A stretch of 64,000 nucleotides of DNA, taken from the NCBI RefSeq assembly GCF_900996225.1, contig NZ_CAAJGL010000068.1, positions 1,488,001-1,552,000 on the forward strand. Reading direction: 5' to 3'. The notes under the pieces were generated by a model. The model was not told the DNA's origin. It made no database searches and was given only the letters and a program-made list of their open reading frames with translations. Position 1 is the stretch's first letter; the number at the start of each line of letters is the position of its first letter. Both the position numbers and the translations under genes were made by a program. The stretch comes from Paraburkholderia sp. BCC1884 (lineage in GTDB: Bacteria; Pseudomonadota; Gammaproteobacteria; Burkholderiales; Burkholderiaceae). Positions 47,498-56,991 of the stretch are shown here, in pieces.

Positions 47498-49075
47498 TCA
47501 ATGCGCTCCGGCTGCACCCGCACCGCCGCCACCCTTGGCCGGCCGCGTAATCCAGATCAGCGGAATGATCAGAATGAAAATCACCGCCGAGACGAAAAAG
47601 ATGTCGTTCAATCCCATCATCGCGGCCTGCGTGTTCACGGTGAAATCGAACAGCGCATGCGCCGATTGCGTATTCAGATGCAGCAGCGATTGAGTCGACT
47701 CGATCTGCTGGTTGAACACGGGGTTGGTGGCGGTGGCCTGCTCGGTGAGCCGCTCGTGGTGAAGCACAGTGCGGTTGTTCCATTCGTTGCCCGCGATCGA
47801 AGTGCCCACCGCGCCGCAAAACACCCGCGCGAAATTCGACAGACCCGCCGCGGCCGGAATCTTGTTCGGCGGCTGGCCCGACAGAATGATCGACGTGAGC
47901 GGCACGAAGAACAACGCCATCGGAATACCTTGCAGCAGCGTCGGAAGGACCAGGTGCCACGTGTCAATCTCGGTTACGTACCGTGAGCGCATGTAGAACA
48001 CGATTGCAAAACCGATAAACGCCAGCGTGGCGATCACGCGCGCGTCCGAACGCGGCAGCACGCGGCCCATCACCGGCGCGAGCAGCACGGCGAACACGCC
48101 GAGCGGCGCGGTGACGAGACCGGCGTCCACCGAACGATAGTTCAGATACTCCTGCATCCATTGCGGCAACAGCACCAGATTGCCGAAGAACACGCCATAC
48201 GCGACGGAAATCGCAATCGTCCCGCCCAGGAAATTACGCTGCTGGAAGAGCCGCAAATCGACGATCGGATTTTCTTCCGTCAATTCCCACACGAGGAAGA
48301 ACGCGAAACTGACGAGCGCAGTAATGCCGAGAATCACGATCACCGGCGACGAAAACCAGTCGAGGTCCTTGCCCTTGTCGAGCATGATCTGCAGCGAGGC
48401 GACCCAGGTGATCAGCAAGCCGAGCCCCACCACGTCGATAGGCAGCTTGCGAATCGGCGACTCGCGGGTGCGATAGATCATCCACGTGACGCCGGCGGCG
48501 AAAATGCCGACGGGAATGTTGATGTAGAAGATCCACGACCAGCTGTAGCTATCCGTAATCCAGCCGCCGAGCGCCGGCCCCGCGATCGGGCCGACGGTCG
48601 CGGTCATGGCCCATAAGGCGAGCGCGGTCGACGATTTCTCCTTGGGATAGGAACCGAGCAGAATCGCCTGCGACAGCGGAATCAGCGGACCGGCCACGGC
48701 GCCCTGGAAGATCCGCGCGAGCAGCAGGATCGGCAGCGTCGGCGCAATGCCGCACAGCCACGAAGCGACCACGAACGAGAGGATCGCCCCGACAAAGAGC
48801 TTCACCTGGCCAATGCGCTGCGTGAGCCACCCGGTCAGTGGAATCGACACGGCGTTGGCCGCGGCGAACACGGTGATGACCCACGTGCCTTCGTCGACGG
48901 AGACCCCGAGGTTGCCCGAAATGGTCGGGATCGCGACGTTCGCGATCGACGTGTCGAGCACGTTCATGAACGTGGCGAGCGCAACGGCGATGGTTGCCAG
49001 CACGAGCTGGCCGCCCTGCAACGGCGGCGGCGGCGCGGGCGGCGCCGACGCAGGGGAGGGAGTGGGCTGGCTCAA
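47498..49075 (-). CDS. EmrB/QacA-type DHA2 multidrug efflux MFS transporter
   Basis: This 525-residue carrier has fourteen predicted membrane segments and DHA2 hallmarks: the first-helix motif ATFMNVLDTSIANVAIPTI, SVDEGTWVITVFAAANAVSI, the LTGWLTQRIGQVKLF loop and the PLIPLSQAILLGSYPKEKSS antiporter motif. It has a proline/alanine-rich N-terminus. An EmrA-type adaptor, usually adjacent, is missing here, so its partner may lie elsewhere. Confidence 0.87.
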   Translation of the reverse strand: MSQPTPSPASAPPAPPPPLQGGQLVLATIAVALATFMNVLDTSIANVAIPTISGNLGVSVDEGTWVITVFAAANAVSIPLTGWLTQRIGQVKLFVGAILSFVVASWLCGIAPTLPILLLARIFQGAVAGPLIPLSQAILLGSYPKEKSSTALALWAMTATVGPIAGPALGGWITDSYSWSWIFYINIPVGIFAAGVTWMIYRTRESPIRKLPIDVVGLGLLITWVASLQIMLDKGKDLDWFSSPVIVILGITALVSFAFFLVWELTEENPIVDLRLFQQRNFLGGTIAISVAYGVFFGNLVLLPQWMQEYLNYRSVDAGLVTAPLGVFAVLLAPVMGRVLPRSDARVIATLAFIGFAIVFYMRSRYVTEIDTWHLVLPTLLQGIPMALFFVPLTSIILSGQPPNKIPAAAGLSNFARVFCGAVGTSIAGNEWNNRTVLHHERLTEQATATNPVFNQQIESTQSLLHLNTQSAHALFDFTVNTQAAMMGLNDIFFVSAVIFILIIPLIWITRPAKGGGGAGAAGAH

Positions 49076-49306
49076 ACGGTTCTCCGGAATCGGGGGCGGC
49101 GACCGCGCTGGGGCCGCACGCTATGGGGCGCCGGCCGCGGGTCCGTCGAATGCTCGCAAAAGCATACCTGCATTCGGGTTCGGGCGTCGTCGGCAAATGC
49201 AGAACCGGCGGCGCAAACAAATCCGCCAGCGTATGCTCTCAGGCAACTGAGCCCAACCCGGCTACTGAACCCATTCAACCATTCAACCAAGACAAGGAAA
49301 ACGCAT

Positions 49307-49966
49307 ATGGCCTGGGAGCAATTCGAACACGGTTGGCGGCGTGCGCCGGTGGACGCGCCGGCCAAGGGTCTCGTGGTGCTGATGCACGGCGTCGGCAGCA
49401 ACGCACGCGATCTGATGCCGCTCGCGGACATCTGGAGCGAGAGTCTGCCGGACGTCGCCTTCACCTCGCTCGACGGCACCGATGCCTTCGACGGTGGCTT
49501 CGGCGGCCGTCAATGGTTCAGCCTGCGCGATGTCAGCGAGGGCAACCGCGAAGCGCGCGTGGCCGCGGCCTATCCGGCAATGCGCGCCATGCTCGAAACG
49601 GAACTGGCGCACTGGCACCTGCCGTTCGGCCGCCTCGCGCTAGTGGGTTTCTCGCAGGGCTCGATCATGTCGATGCATCACGTGGCGACGAGCGTCGAGG
49701 GCGCGGCGGGCGTCGTCGCGTACTCGGGGCGGCTCGCTTCGGCGATCGTCGCGCATAACGGCACGCCGCTCACGCTGATCCACGGCGAGGACGACAACGT
49801 GATCCCGGTGCAGGAACTGGAATACGCCGCCGACAGCTTCAGCGCGGCTGGCTACACGGTCGACGCCTACGCCTTGCCGGGTATTGGTCATACGATTAAC
49901 GGGGACGGCGTGGCGCTCGGCCAGGAGGCGCTGGAGCACGCATTGGGCGCTTTGTCGCGTGGTTGA
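49307..49966 (+). CDS. Carboxylesterase/phospholipase family alpha/beta hydrolase
   Basis: This 219-residue serine hydrolase has the oxyanion-region LVVLMHGVGSNARDLMPLAD, the nucleophile elbow GFSQGS, Asp in LIHGEDDNVIP and the catalytic His in YALPGIGHTINGDG. That is the PF02230 layout (EstB-like). It would cleave esters or lysophospholipids in the cytoplasm. An AAGGAAA-like site precedes ATG 49307. Confidence 0.88.
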   Translation: MAWEQFEHGWRRAPVDAPAKGLVVLMHGVGSNARDLMPLADIWSESLPDVAFTSLDGTDAFDGGFGGRQWFSLRDVSEGNREARVAAAYPAMRAMLETELAHWHLPFGRLALVGFSQGSIMSMHHVATSVEGAAGVVAYSGRLASAIVAHNGTPLTLIHGEDDNVIPVQELEYAADSFSAAGYTVDAYALPGIGHTINGDGVALGQEALEHALGALSRG

Positions 49967-49991
49967 CACGACCCCGATTGAAAAGTGACCC

Positions 49992-50018
49992 TAAAGATTC
50001 TGATCTCCTTGCCGTTAA
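49992..50018 (+). promoter_or_regulatory. Sigma-28 (FliA) promoter-like sequence
   Basis: TAAA (49992-49995, extended as CCTAAAG), then exactly 15 bases, then GCCGTTAA (50011-50018). The flagellar sigma-28 consensus is TAAA-N15-GCCGATAA, so this matches 11 of 12 fixed positions. It points to the MreB-like gene, which begins at 50158, leaving a leader of about 130 bases. Confidence 0.75.
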
Positions 50019-50157
50019 TAGCTCATTAGCATGAAAATCACCCCCGCCGCGCGGACCGCGCATCGCCCACTCCGGTGGGCCACGCGGCTCGGGTGACCGG
50101 GGGCGCAAATTCCAGACTGCCCGGCAAGGGCGGATAACGACATATCAGAGCCTTTCC

Positions 50158-51216
50158 ATGGCCAAACCGACGCCGTACTACCCGCTTTTCGATCGACTGT
50201 TCCGTCATTCCGTGGCGGTGGACCTCGGCACGGCCAACACCCTGATCTTCACCGACGACGGCGGCATCGTGCTGAATCAGCCTTCGGTCGTGTGTTTCGA
50301 AAAAGCGAATCACGCCGGCGGCGGCGCGAAACGGGTCGCGGCGGTCGGCACCCAGGCGCGTCAGTTATTGGGCCGCGCGCCGCGCAACCTCGAAGCCGTG
50401 CGGCCGATGCGCCACGGCGTCATCGCCAACTTCTCGGCGGCGGAGCACATGATCCGCCAATTCGTCGATATCGCCCGGCCCCGTTCGCTGTTCAGCCGTC
50501 GCGCTTCGTTTACCGTGTGCGTGCCGGCCGGGGCAACCCAGGTCGAACGTCGCGCGATCAAGGAAGCGGCGGTGGCGGCCGGCGCGTGGAAGGTGAGCCT
50601 GATCGGCGAGTCGCTCGCCTCGGCGGTCGGCGCGGGCTTGCCGGTGTCGGAAGCGACCGGTTCGATGGTGGTCGATATCGGCGGCGGCACCACCGAAGTC
50701 GGCGTGATCTCGCTCGGCGGCATGGCATACAGCGGCTCGATTCGCGTCGGCGGCGACAGCTTCGACATGGCGATCGTCGGCTATGTGCGCAATCTGTATG
50801 GCGTGCTCATCGGCGAGCAAACCGCCGAGCACGTCAAAAAAAGCATCGGGACGGCCATGCGCGACGTGCCGCTCGAACAGATGAATGCAACCGGCCGTAG
50901 CGTCGACGACGGTCTGCCGCGCACGGTCCAGTTGAGCAATCACGACATCGCCGATGCCATCGAAGGGCCGCTGCGCCAAGTGATCAATGCGGTAAAGCGC
51001 GGCCTCGAAATGGCGCCGGCCGAGTTGGTGACCGATATCGCGCACAACGGCATCGTGTTGACGGGCGGCGGCGCGCTGCTTGGCAATCTCGCCCGCCGCC
51101 TGACCCATGACCTCGGCCTCGAAGTGCGCGTCGCCGACGAACCGCTCACGTGCGCCGTGCGCGGTGCGGGCGCCGCCGTCGCGGCAGGCTTGCTCGACGA
51201 GACCGCCTACGAGTAA
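50158..51216 (+). CDS. MreB paralogue (actin-like)
   Basis: This 352-residue protein has the actin-fold signatures: phosphate-1 DLGTANTLIF, VCVPAGATQVERRAIKEAAV, phosphate-2 VDIGGGTTEVGVIS and VLTGGGALLGNL. The MreB helix motif reading LIEEPMAAA in E. coli is LIGESLASA here, so one conserved acidic/proline pair is altered. The usual partner genes mreC/mreD are absent, so this is a paralogue rather than the cell-shape gene of the mre operon. A sigma-28-like promoter lies upstream. A short open frame (50031-50096) in the leader is of uncertain meaning. Function unknown. Confidence 0.85.
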   Translation: MAKPTPYYPLFDRLFRHSVAVDLGTANTLIFTDDGGIVLNQPSVVCFEKANHAGGGAKRVAAVGTQARQLLGRAPRNLEAVRPMRHGVIANFSAAEHMIRQFVDIARPRSLFSRRASFTVCVPAGATQVERRAIKEAAVAAGAWKVSLIGESLASAVGAGLPVSEATGSMVVDIGGGTTEVGVISLGGMAYSGSIRVGGDSFDMAIVGYVRNLYGVLIGEQTAEHVKKSIGTAMRDVPLEQMNATGRSVDDGLPRTVQLSNHDIADAIEGPLRQVINAVKRGLEMAPAELVTDIAHNGIVLTGGGALLGNLARRLTHDLGLEVRVADEPLTCAVRGAGAAVAAGLLDETAYE

Positions 51217-51310
51217 TCCGGCGCATTCCGTCCCGGTTCCTTCAATCGATCGAGCCATCACGCTGATCGGCTGCCTGTGTGACAATACGCCCCGCATCCC
51301 AACTTTAGGG

Positions 51311-52243
51311 ATGCGAGTTCGCCTTCTTTCAATTCCATTTCTATTGCTGGCCGGTGCCGCTGAATTCGAGCGTCGCCGCGCTGTCCATGACCCGCTCGTG
51401 ACTCAATCTGTTTCCGCTTCATCCCCGTCTTTCATCGAACTGCAAAGCGGTTTGCGCATGCCTTATGTGGAGGCCGGCGAGGGCAAGCTACTGCTGTTCG
51501 TGCACGGCTCGCTGTGCGACTACCGCTATTGGCAGCCGCAACTCGCGGGTCTGTCGAAGCACTATCGCTGTGTCGCCGTCAGCCTGACGCATTACTGGCC
51601 GGTGACCGATACCGGGCCCGGCCTGCCGTTCAGCTGGAGCGATCACGCGAATGAAGTGGCTGAATTCATCGACCGTTTCGGCGCCGGCCCGGCGCACGTG
51701 GTGGGTCATTCGCGCGGCGGCTGTGTGGCGTTTCATTTCGCGCGACGTCATCCGCAGCAAGTGCGTACGTTGACGCTCGCGGACCCGGGCGGGCCGTTGC
51801 AGATTGCCGGCCGGCCGCCCGCGAGCATGCCGGAGACGATCAATGCGCTACGCGCGAAAGCGGCGCAGCTGATTGAGACAGGCGAGGTGGAAGCGGGTTT
51901 GCAACTGTTCGTCGACTCGGTGAGCCGGCCAGGTTTCTGGGCGATGAGCACGCCGGGTTTCCGGCAGATGGCGACCGACAACGCCCACACGCTCGCGCGG
52001 CAGTTCCGCGATCCGTTGCCGGCGTATGTGCCGGACGAAACGGCTGAAGTGCGCTGCCCGGTGTTGCTGATCGACGGCGAAAAGAGCCCGCTGATGTTCC
52101 GCAGGACGGCGGAGGCGCTGCAATCCTGGTTGCCGGATGCGCGTCGCGAAACGGTGCGCGGTGCGTCGCACGGCATGAATCTCGCGCATCCGTCGGCGTT
52201 CAATCGCTATGTCGACGAGTTCATTCGCGCTGCGAGCGCGTGA
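51311..52243 (+). CDS. Alpha/beta hydrolase
   Basis: This protein of about 310 residues has the fold's oxyanion strand LLLFVHGSLCDYRYWQPQLA, the nucleophile elbow GHSRGGCVA, Asp in LLIDGEKSPLMFR and the catalytic His in RGASHGMNLAHPS. The start is uncertain. ATG 51311 gives a short signal-like segment (MRVRLLSIPFLLLAGAAE); GTG 51398 or the Met at MPYVEAG would give a cytoplasmic form. It follows the MreB-like gene by 94 bases. Substrate unknown. Confidence 0.78.
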   Translation: MRVRLLSIPFLLLAGAAEFERRRAVHDPLVTQSVSASSPSFIELQSGLRMPYVEAGEGKLLLFVHGSLCDYRYWQPQLAGLSKHYRCVAVSLTHYWPVTDTGPGLPFSWSDHANEVAEFIDRFGAGPAHVVGHSRGGCVAFHFARRHPQQVRTLTLADPGGPLQIAGRPPASMPETINALRAKAAQLIETGEVEAGLQLFVDSVSRPGFWAMSTPGFRQMATDNAHTLARQFRDPLPAYVPDETAEVRCPVLLIDGEKSPLMFRRTAEALQSWLPDARRETVRGASHGMNLAHPSAFNRYVDEFIRAASA

Positions 52244-52265
52244 AGCTTTTCGCCGACACGCGAAC

Positions 52266-52667
52266 TCAAATCTTGCGATGCGCGTCCTTGTCGAGCGCGC
52301 GTTCCGCCGCTTCGCCAACGAGGCCGTGGTAGTAAAGATGCACGCCGATCGCGAGCGAGTCGTTGCGGATTTCGTGGAAGGCTTTCCACGCTTTCACCGG
52401 ATCCTTGAACAGCAGGTAGTGCGCTTCGTCGGCGATCAGGTCGGCCACTTCATGCAGGCCATGACCGCGTAACACGTCGACGAGCATGTCGAGGCTGCGG
52501 TGAGTGCGCGCATCGGTGCGCGGGTAGAGCATGTGCAGCACGGCGACGTCTTGCGTCTTCAACGCGGCCGACAAGGCCACCACGATGTCCTGGTGATTCA
52601 GTGCGGTGACGATGTTTTCGTCGTTGTGAACATGGTCCGGAAACAGTGTTTCGAGAGAGGCGTTCAT
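52266..52667 (-). CDS. Hypothetical helical protein
   Basis: This 133-residue protein begins MNASLETLFPDHVHNDENIV and contains ALSAALKTQDVAVLHMLYPR and MLVDVLRGHGLHEVADLIAD. It appears all-helical, with three His/Asp-rich regions. No family is recognised. A strong terminator lies 39 bases upstream on the same strand, so the gene has its own promoter in the short gap or is expressed by readthrough. Its composition is genome-like, so I regard it as real. Confidence 0.65.
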   Translation of the reverse strand: MNASLETLFPDHVHNDENIVTALNHQDIVVALSAALKTQDVAVLHMLYPRTDARTHRSLDMLVDVLRGHGLHEVADLIADEAHYLLFKDPVKAWKAFHEIRNDSLAIGVHLYYHGLVGEAAERALDKDAHRKI

Positions 52668-53094
52668 CGGGTCTTTCCTGTTCTTTCTTCTGGCTGATTA
52701 AAAAAGGCCCGCCATAGCACGGCGGGCCAAGACAGCATGTGTTCGCAGGGGAAGCAAAACACGAGTCCAGTATCGCAGATGAGCGCCCGTCGGCGCAGCC
52801 TGGGCGCCGCAAAACATTGTTGCATTAAGCGACCTGACTTTCATTTGGCTGGCAATGTGCACGAGGCGTGCTGAAAATTTGCGCACGCCGTCTACGCGTG
52901 TCTTTCGGGGCGATCTCTACGGCAACGAATGTTGCGCCAGCCGAGATGGATTGTTGCGATCAATCGTCGCAATCAATGGCCTCCTGGACCTTAGAATGCG
53001 AAGCGGAGCCTGAGTATGCCAATGCGTCCGTCCGACGATATGACGAACGAGCATGCTGGCACGTGTGCGATATGAAAGTAAAAGGAACGTGTAG
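52668..53094. other. 427-base gap between a hypothetical gene and gltA
   Basis: The gap holds a minus-strand terminator (52706-52728) with no recognised gene upstream of it, and the gltA promoter region. A short untranslated RNA on the minus strand between about 52730 and 52840 is a possibility, but I cannot define its start. No sdh genes are present. Confidence 0.35.
52706..52728 (-). terminator. Strong intrinsic terminator without an obvious upstream gene
   Basis: GGCCCGCC (52706-52713) pairs with GGCGGGCC (52721-52728). On the minus strand it is followed by TTTTTTAATC. What it terminates is not clear: a minus-strand frame at 52698-52886 runs through the hairpin itself and is not convincing as a gene. 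Confidence 0.8.
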
Positions 53095-54393
53095 ATGAAC
53101 TCGAAGACACACGCAACGCTGAGCTTTTCCGACAGCGACCAGACAATCGATCTGCCCATTTATCAGGGCTCGCTGGGACCGGATGTGATCGACATCCGCA
53201 AGCTGTACGGCCAGACCGGCAAGTTCACGTATGACCCGGGTTTCATGTCCACGGCGGCCTGTAATTCCGAAATCACGTATATCGACGGTGACAAAGGCGA
53301 GCTGCTGTATCGCGGTTATCCGATCGACAATCTGGCGCAGAACGCCGACTTCCTCGAAACCTGCTACCTGCTTCTGAAGGGCGAACTGCCCACGGCCAAG
53401 GAAAAGGAAGAGTTCGTCCAGACCGTCACGCAGCACACGATGGTGCACGATCAGATGCATTTCTTCTTCCGCGGTTTCCGTCGCGACGCGCACCCGATGG
53501 CGATTCTGGTGGCCGCGGTCGGCGCGCTGTCGGCGTTCTATCACGACTCGCTCGACATCAGCAATCCGCAACACCGTGAAATCTCCGCGATCCGCATGAT
53601 CGCGAAGCTGCCCACGCTAGTGGCGATGGCGTACAAATACACGGTGGGCCAGCCCTTCGTTTATCCGAAGAACGACCTGTCGTACAGCGCGAATTTCATG
53701 CGCATGATGTTTGCCAATCCGGCTGAAGAGTACCAGGTCAACGACGTGCTGGTGCGCGCGCTCGACCGTATCCTGATCCTGCACGCGGACCACGAACAGA
53801 ATGCGTCGACCTCGACGGTGCGTCTGGCCGGTTCGTCGGGTGCGAATCCGTTTGCGTGTATCGCAGCCGGTATCGCGTGTCTCTGGGGCCCGGCGCACGG
53901 CGGCGCGAACGAAGCCGCGCTGAACATGCTGGAAGAAATCGGCTCGGTCGACAACATCCCCGAATTCATCGCCAAGGTGAAGGACAAGAACTCCGGCGTG
54001 AAGCTGATGGGTTTCGGTCACCGCGTCTACAAGAACTACGATCCGCGTGCGAAGCTGATGCGCGAAACCTGCCACGAAGTGCTGGAAGAACTGGGTCTGC
54101 ACGACGACCCGTTGTTCAAGCTCGCGATGGCGCTGGAAAAGATCGCCCTGGAAGACGAATACTTCGTGTCGCGCAAGCTGTACCCGAACGTCGACTTCTA
54201 CTCGGGCATCGTGCAGCGCGCGCTCGGCATTCCGACCGCCATGTTCACCTGCATCTTCGCGATGGCGCGCACGGTCGGCTGGATTGCGCAGTGGAACGAA
54301 ATGATCGCCGATCCGGAACAGAAGATCGGCCGCCCGCGTCAGCTGTTCGTGGGTGAGACGCAACGCGAGGCCAAGCCTCTCGCCGGGCGTTAA
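53095..54393 (+). CDS. gltA: Citrate synthase
   Basis: This 432-residue hexameric-type (type II) citrate synthase has catalytic His268 in [10 protein letters not shown], His309 in GFGHRVYKN and Asp367 in YPNVDFYSG, plus the [16 protein letters not shown] strand typical of Gram-negative enzymes. It condenses oxaloacetate and acetyl-CoA to citrate. AAGGAA precedes ATG 53095. The common Burkholderia neighbours sdhCDAB are not beside it. This could be the main gene relocated or a second copy. Confidence 0.93.
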   Translation: MNSKTHATLSFSDSDQTIDLPIYQGSLGPDVIDIRKLYGQTGKFTYDPGFMSTAACNSEITYIDGDKGELLYRGYPIDNLAQNADFLETCYLLLKGELPTAKEKEEFVQTVTQHTMVHDQMHFFFRGFRRDAHPMAILVAAVGALSAFYHDSLDISNPQHREISAIRMIAKLPTLVAMAYKYTVGQPFVYPKNDLSYSANFMRMMFANPAEEYQVNDVLVRALDRILILHADHEQNASTSTVRLAGSSGANPFACIAAGIACLWGPAHGGANEAALNMLEEIGSVDNIPEFIAKVKDKNSGVKLMGFGHRVYKNYDPRAKLMRETCHEVLEELGLHDDPLFKLAMALEKIALEDEYFVSRKLYPNVDFYSGIVQRALGIPTAMFTCIFAMARTVGWIAQWNEMIADPEQKIGRPRQLFVGETQREAKPLAGR

Positions 54394-54423
54394 AGCATCG
54401 CGGCCTTCATCGGCCCGATGCTC

Positions 54424-54452
54424 GCGCGGCGCGCTCACGAGGCGCGCCGCGC
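54424..54452 (+). terminator. GC-rich terminator after gltA
   Basis: GCGCGGCGCGC (54424-54434) pairs perfectly with GCGCGCCGCGC (54442-54452) and is followed by CTCTTCTCT. A second, imperfect hairpin (AGCATCG ... CGATGCT, about 54394-54422) precedes it. Together they end the gltA transcript. Confidence 0.7.
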
Positions 54453-54614
54453 CTCTTCTCTGCACGTCCTGTGCCACGGAAAAAAACTGAAACTCCTCTG
54501 TGATAAGTTCGTCTGACGCGGACAGACCCTCTACAATCGGAAGCGACCGGGCGGGCCCGGGCAGCAGCCGGATGTGACACTGAACGCACAAGCGAACCCA
54601 TAGGAGTGACCCTG

Positions 54615-56888
54615 ATGCAGCAGCCAGAAGCCCTCGGCGGCCTTTCGGGCGGAATCGATCACCGCGAACCCGAGCCGGACGGCGCATTTATCCCGACCGA
54701 AAACCTCAACGTGGCGAGCGCGGCTCAGCACGTGCTGAAGTCGGGCGACACTTTCATCGTCAACGATCCGCTCGGCGATATCACGGGCCATGACGACGGC
54801 CTGTTCGTCAACGACACCCGCGTGCTGTCGCAATTGCGCCTGACCTTCGGCGGCCGCGCGCCGTCGCTGCTGTCGGGCAGCGTCAGCAGCGACAACACCT
54901 CGTTCACCGCGCATCTGACCAACCGGCCGTTGCCGCCGCTCGGCGGCGACAGCACGCCGGAAGGCGTGATCCACGTCGAGCGCGTGCGCGTGCTGTCGGG
55001 CACGGTGCTCAACGAGGCGATCGAACTCACCAACTACGGCACGAGCGACGCCATCGTGCCGTTGTCCATTTCTTTTTCCAGCGACTTCCGCGACATGTTC
55101 GAGGTGCGCGGCCTGAAGCGCGACAAGCAAGGCCGGATCGAACCGGCTCGCGTCGAAAATCGCGAGGTGCTGCTGGGCTACATCGGTCTCGACGATGTGG
55201 CGCGCAACGTGCAGATTGCTTTCTCGCCGGAACCGGACAAGCTGTTCGCCGATCGCGCCGACTACACCGTCAAGTTGCCGGCGCAAGCCTGCGTGTCGAT
55301 TTATCTGTCGGTCGCGGTGAAGGTCGTGCCGCAGGCGGGCAAGCTCGCCGCCGATGTCTCGCAGCCCACTCACGCGCTGAGCGAAGCGCATCTGTCGCAG
55401 ATCGATGCGGAGCGTCCGCGCGTCGGACGCGCCGCGGTGCGTGCGGCCCTCGTCGACGCCCACCTCGTGATGCGCGAACGCCGCCGCGCCACCGCGCGTG
55501 TGCGGTCGAGCAATCCGCTTTTCAATGCGTGGATCGACCGTTCGCTTGCCGACCTCGGTCTGCTGACCACCGACCTCGCAACCGGCCCATATCCCTACGC
55601 CGGCATTCCGTGGTTCTCGACTCCCTTCGGCCGCGACGCCGTCATCACGTCGCTGCAAACCTTGTGGTTGCAACCGCAACTGGCCGCGGGCGTGCTGCGC
55701 TTTCTCGCTGAACACCAGGCGCGCGAAAACTCGCCGTTTCGCGACGCCGCGCCCGGCAAGATCATGCATGAGATGCGCAAGGGCGAGATGGCCGCCACTG
55801 GCGAGGTGCCGTTCGCGTTGTATTACGGCGGCGTCGATACCACGCCGCTCTTCATCGTGCTGGCCGGCGCCTACGCGGCCCGCACCGACGACCTCGCCTT
55901 GATCGACGAATTGTGGCCGGCGCTCGAACGCGCGGCGCAGTGGGTCGCGGGCGTGTGCGACAAGAACCGCTACGGCCTGCTCGACTATCAGCGCGAGTCG
56001 GATGGCGGACTTGCCAACCAGGGCTGGAAAGACAGTCACGATTCGGTGTTCCATGCCGACGGCCGCTTTCCTGATGGCCCGATCGCGCTCGTCGAAGTGC
56101 AGGCCTATGCAAGCGCCGCGTTCGACACGATGGCGCACTTCGCCAAACTGCGCGGCTCGCACGACGCGGCCGCGCAATACAGCGAACGGGCGAAGAAGAT
56201 CCGCCAGTGCGTCGAAGAAAAGTACTGGATGGAAGAGTCAGGCTTCTACGGCATCGCGCTCGACGGTCACGGCGAACTGTGCCGCGTGATGGCGTCGAAC
56301 GCGGGCCATCTGCTGGCCTTCGGTTTGCCTTCGCGCGAGCGCGGCGAGTCCGTGGTGCGCGCGCTCGACTCCACGCTGTTCCACACCGGCTGGGGCGTGC
56401 GGACGCTGGCAGCGAGCCAGGCGCGCTTCAATCCGATGGCGTATCACAACGGCTCGGTCTGGCCGCACGACAACGCGCTCTGCGCGCGCGGCCTGTCGCA
56501 CTACGGCGGCAAGGCGGCGGCGGTGCGGCTGTTGCAAGCGCTGTTCCAGGCGGCGGTCAATTTCGACATGCGCCTGCCCGAACTCTTCTGCGGCTTTCCG
56601 CGTCGGCGTGGCGAGCCGCCCACCGCCTATCCGGTTGCCTGTCTGCCGCAGGCGTGGGCAGCGGGTTCGCCCTTCATGATGCTCGAAGCCTGTCTCGGCA
56701 TCAAAATCGACGCCGAGCGCCGCGAAGTGCTGATCGAGCAGCCGATGCTGCCCGAAGGCATCGACTGGCTCGAAGTCGGCGATCTGCGAGTGGGCGATGC
56801 GTCGGTTACGATCATGTTCAGGCGGATCGGTGAGAAGGTGGTTGCGTCGGCGGAGCAGGGCGACGTCAGGGTCGTCGCGCTGCTTTGA
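54615..56888 (+). CDS. Glycogen debranching enzyme-like (amylo-alpha-1,6-glucosidase domain) protein
   Basis: This 757-residue protein has an N-terminal beta-rich GDE_N_bis-like domain (DTFIVNDPLGDITGHDDGLF and FTAHLTNRPLPPLGG). The C-terminal (alpha/alpha)6 barrel has WFSTPFGRDAVITSLQTLWL, QARENSPFRDAAPGKIMHEM, RYGLLDYQRESDGGLANQG and FNPMAYHNGSVWPHDNALCA. The acidic residues near GRDA and the second barrel Glu/Asp pair are retained. It may hydrolyse alpha-1,6 branches of glycogen or trehalose-linked glucans. ATG 54615 is chosen, with AGGAG 8 bases upstream. It is a lone gene with a terminator downstream. Confidence 0.88.
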   Translation: MQQPEALGGLSGGIDHREPEPDGAFIPTENLNVASAAQHVLKSGDTFIVNDPLGDITGHDDGLFVNDTRVLSQLRLTFGGRAPSLLSGSVSSDNTSFTAHLTNRPLPPLGGDSTPEGVIHVERVRVLSGTVLNEAIELTNYGTSDAIVPLSISFSSDFRDMFEVRGLKRDKQGRIEPARVENREVLLGYIGLDDVARNVQIAFSPEPDKLFADRADYTVKLPAQACVSIYLSVAVKVVPQAGKLAADVSQPTHALSEAHLSQIDAERPRVGRAAVRAALVDAHLVMRERRRATARVRSSNPLFNAWIDRSLADLGLLTTDLATGPYPYAGIPWFSTPFGRDAVITSLQTLWLQPQLAAGVLRFLAEHQARENSPFRDAAPGKIMHEMRKGEMAATGEVPFALYYGGVDTTPLFIVLAGAYAARTDDLALIDELWPALERAAQWVAGVCDKNRYGLLDYQRESDGGLANQGWKDSHDSVFHADGRFPDGPIALVEVQAYASAAFDTMAHFAKLRGSHDAAAQYSERAKKIRQCVEEKYWMEESGFYGIALDGHGELCRVMASNAGHLLAFGLPSRERGESVVRALDSTLFHTGWGVRTLAASQARFNPMAYHNGSVWPHDNALCARGLSHYGGKAAAVRLLQALFQAAVNFDMRLPELFCGFPRRRGEPPTAYPVACLPQAWAAGSPFMMLEACLGIKIDAERREVLIEQPMLPEGIDWLEVGDLRVGDASVTIMFRRIGEKVVASAEQGDVRVVALL

Positions 56889-56903
56889 ATTTGAACTATG
56901 AGT

Positions 56904-56931
56904 AAAAGGCCGTCCTGTTGGACGGTCTTTT
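56904..56931 (+). terminator. Intrinsic terminator after the debranching enzyme gene
   Basis: AAAAGGCCGTCC (56904-56915) pairs with GGACGGTCTTTT (56920-56931), with one G-U pair, around a TGTT loop. It begins 15 bases after the stop. Confidence 0.85.
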
Positions 56932-56991
56932 ACGTTAGTTGCTGTTCTGCACAGGTATCGTACGAATCCACCCACGGCAAGGGAGAAGGAC

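Noticed and set aside
52698..52886. A 62-codon minus-strand frame next to gltA
   Set aside because: It runs through the terminator hairpin and has no recognisable features.
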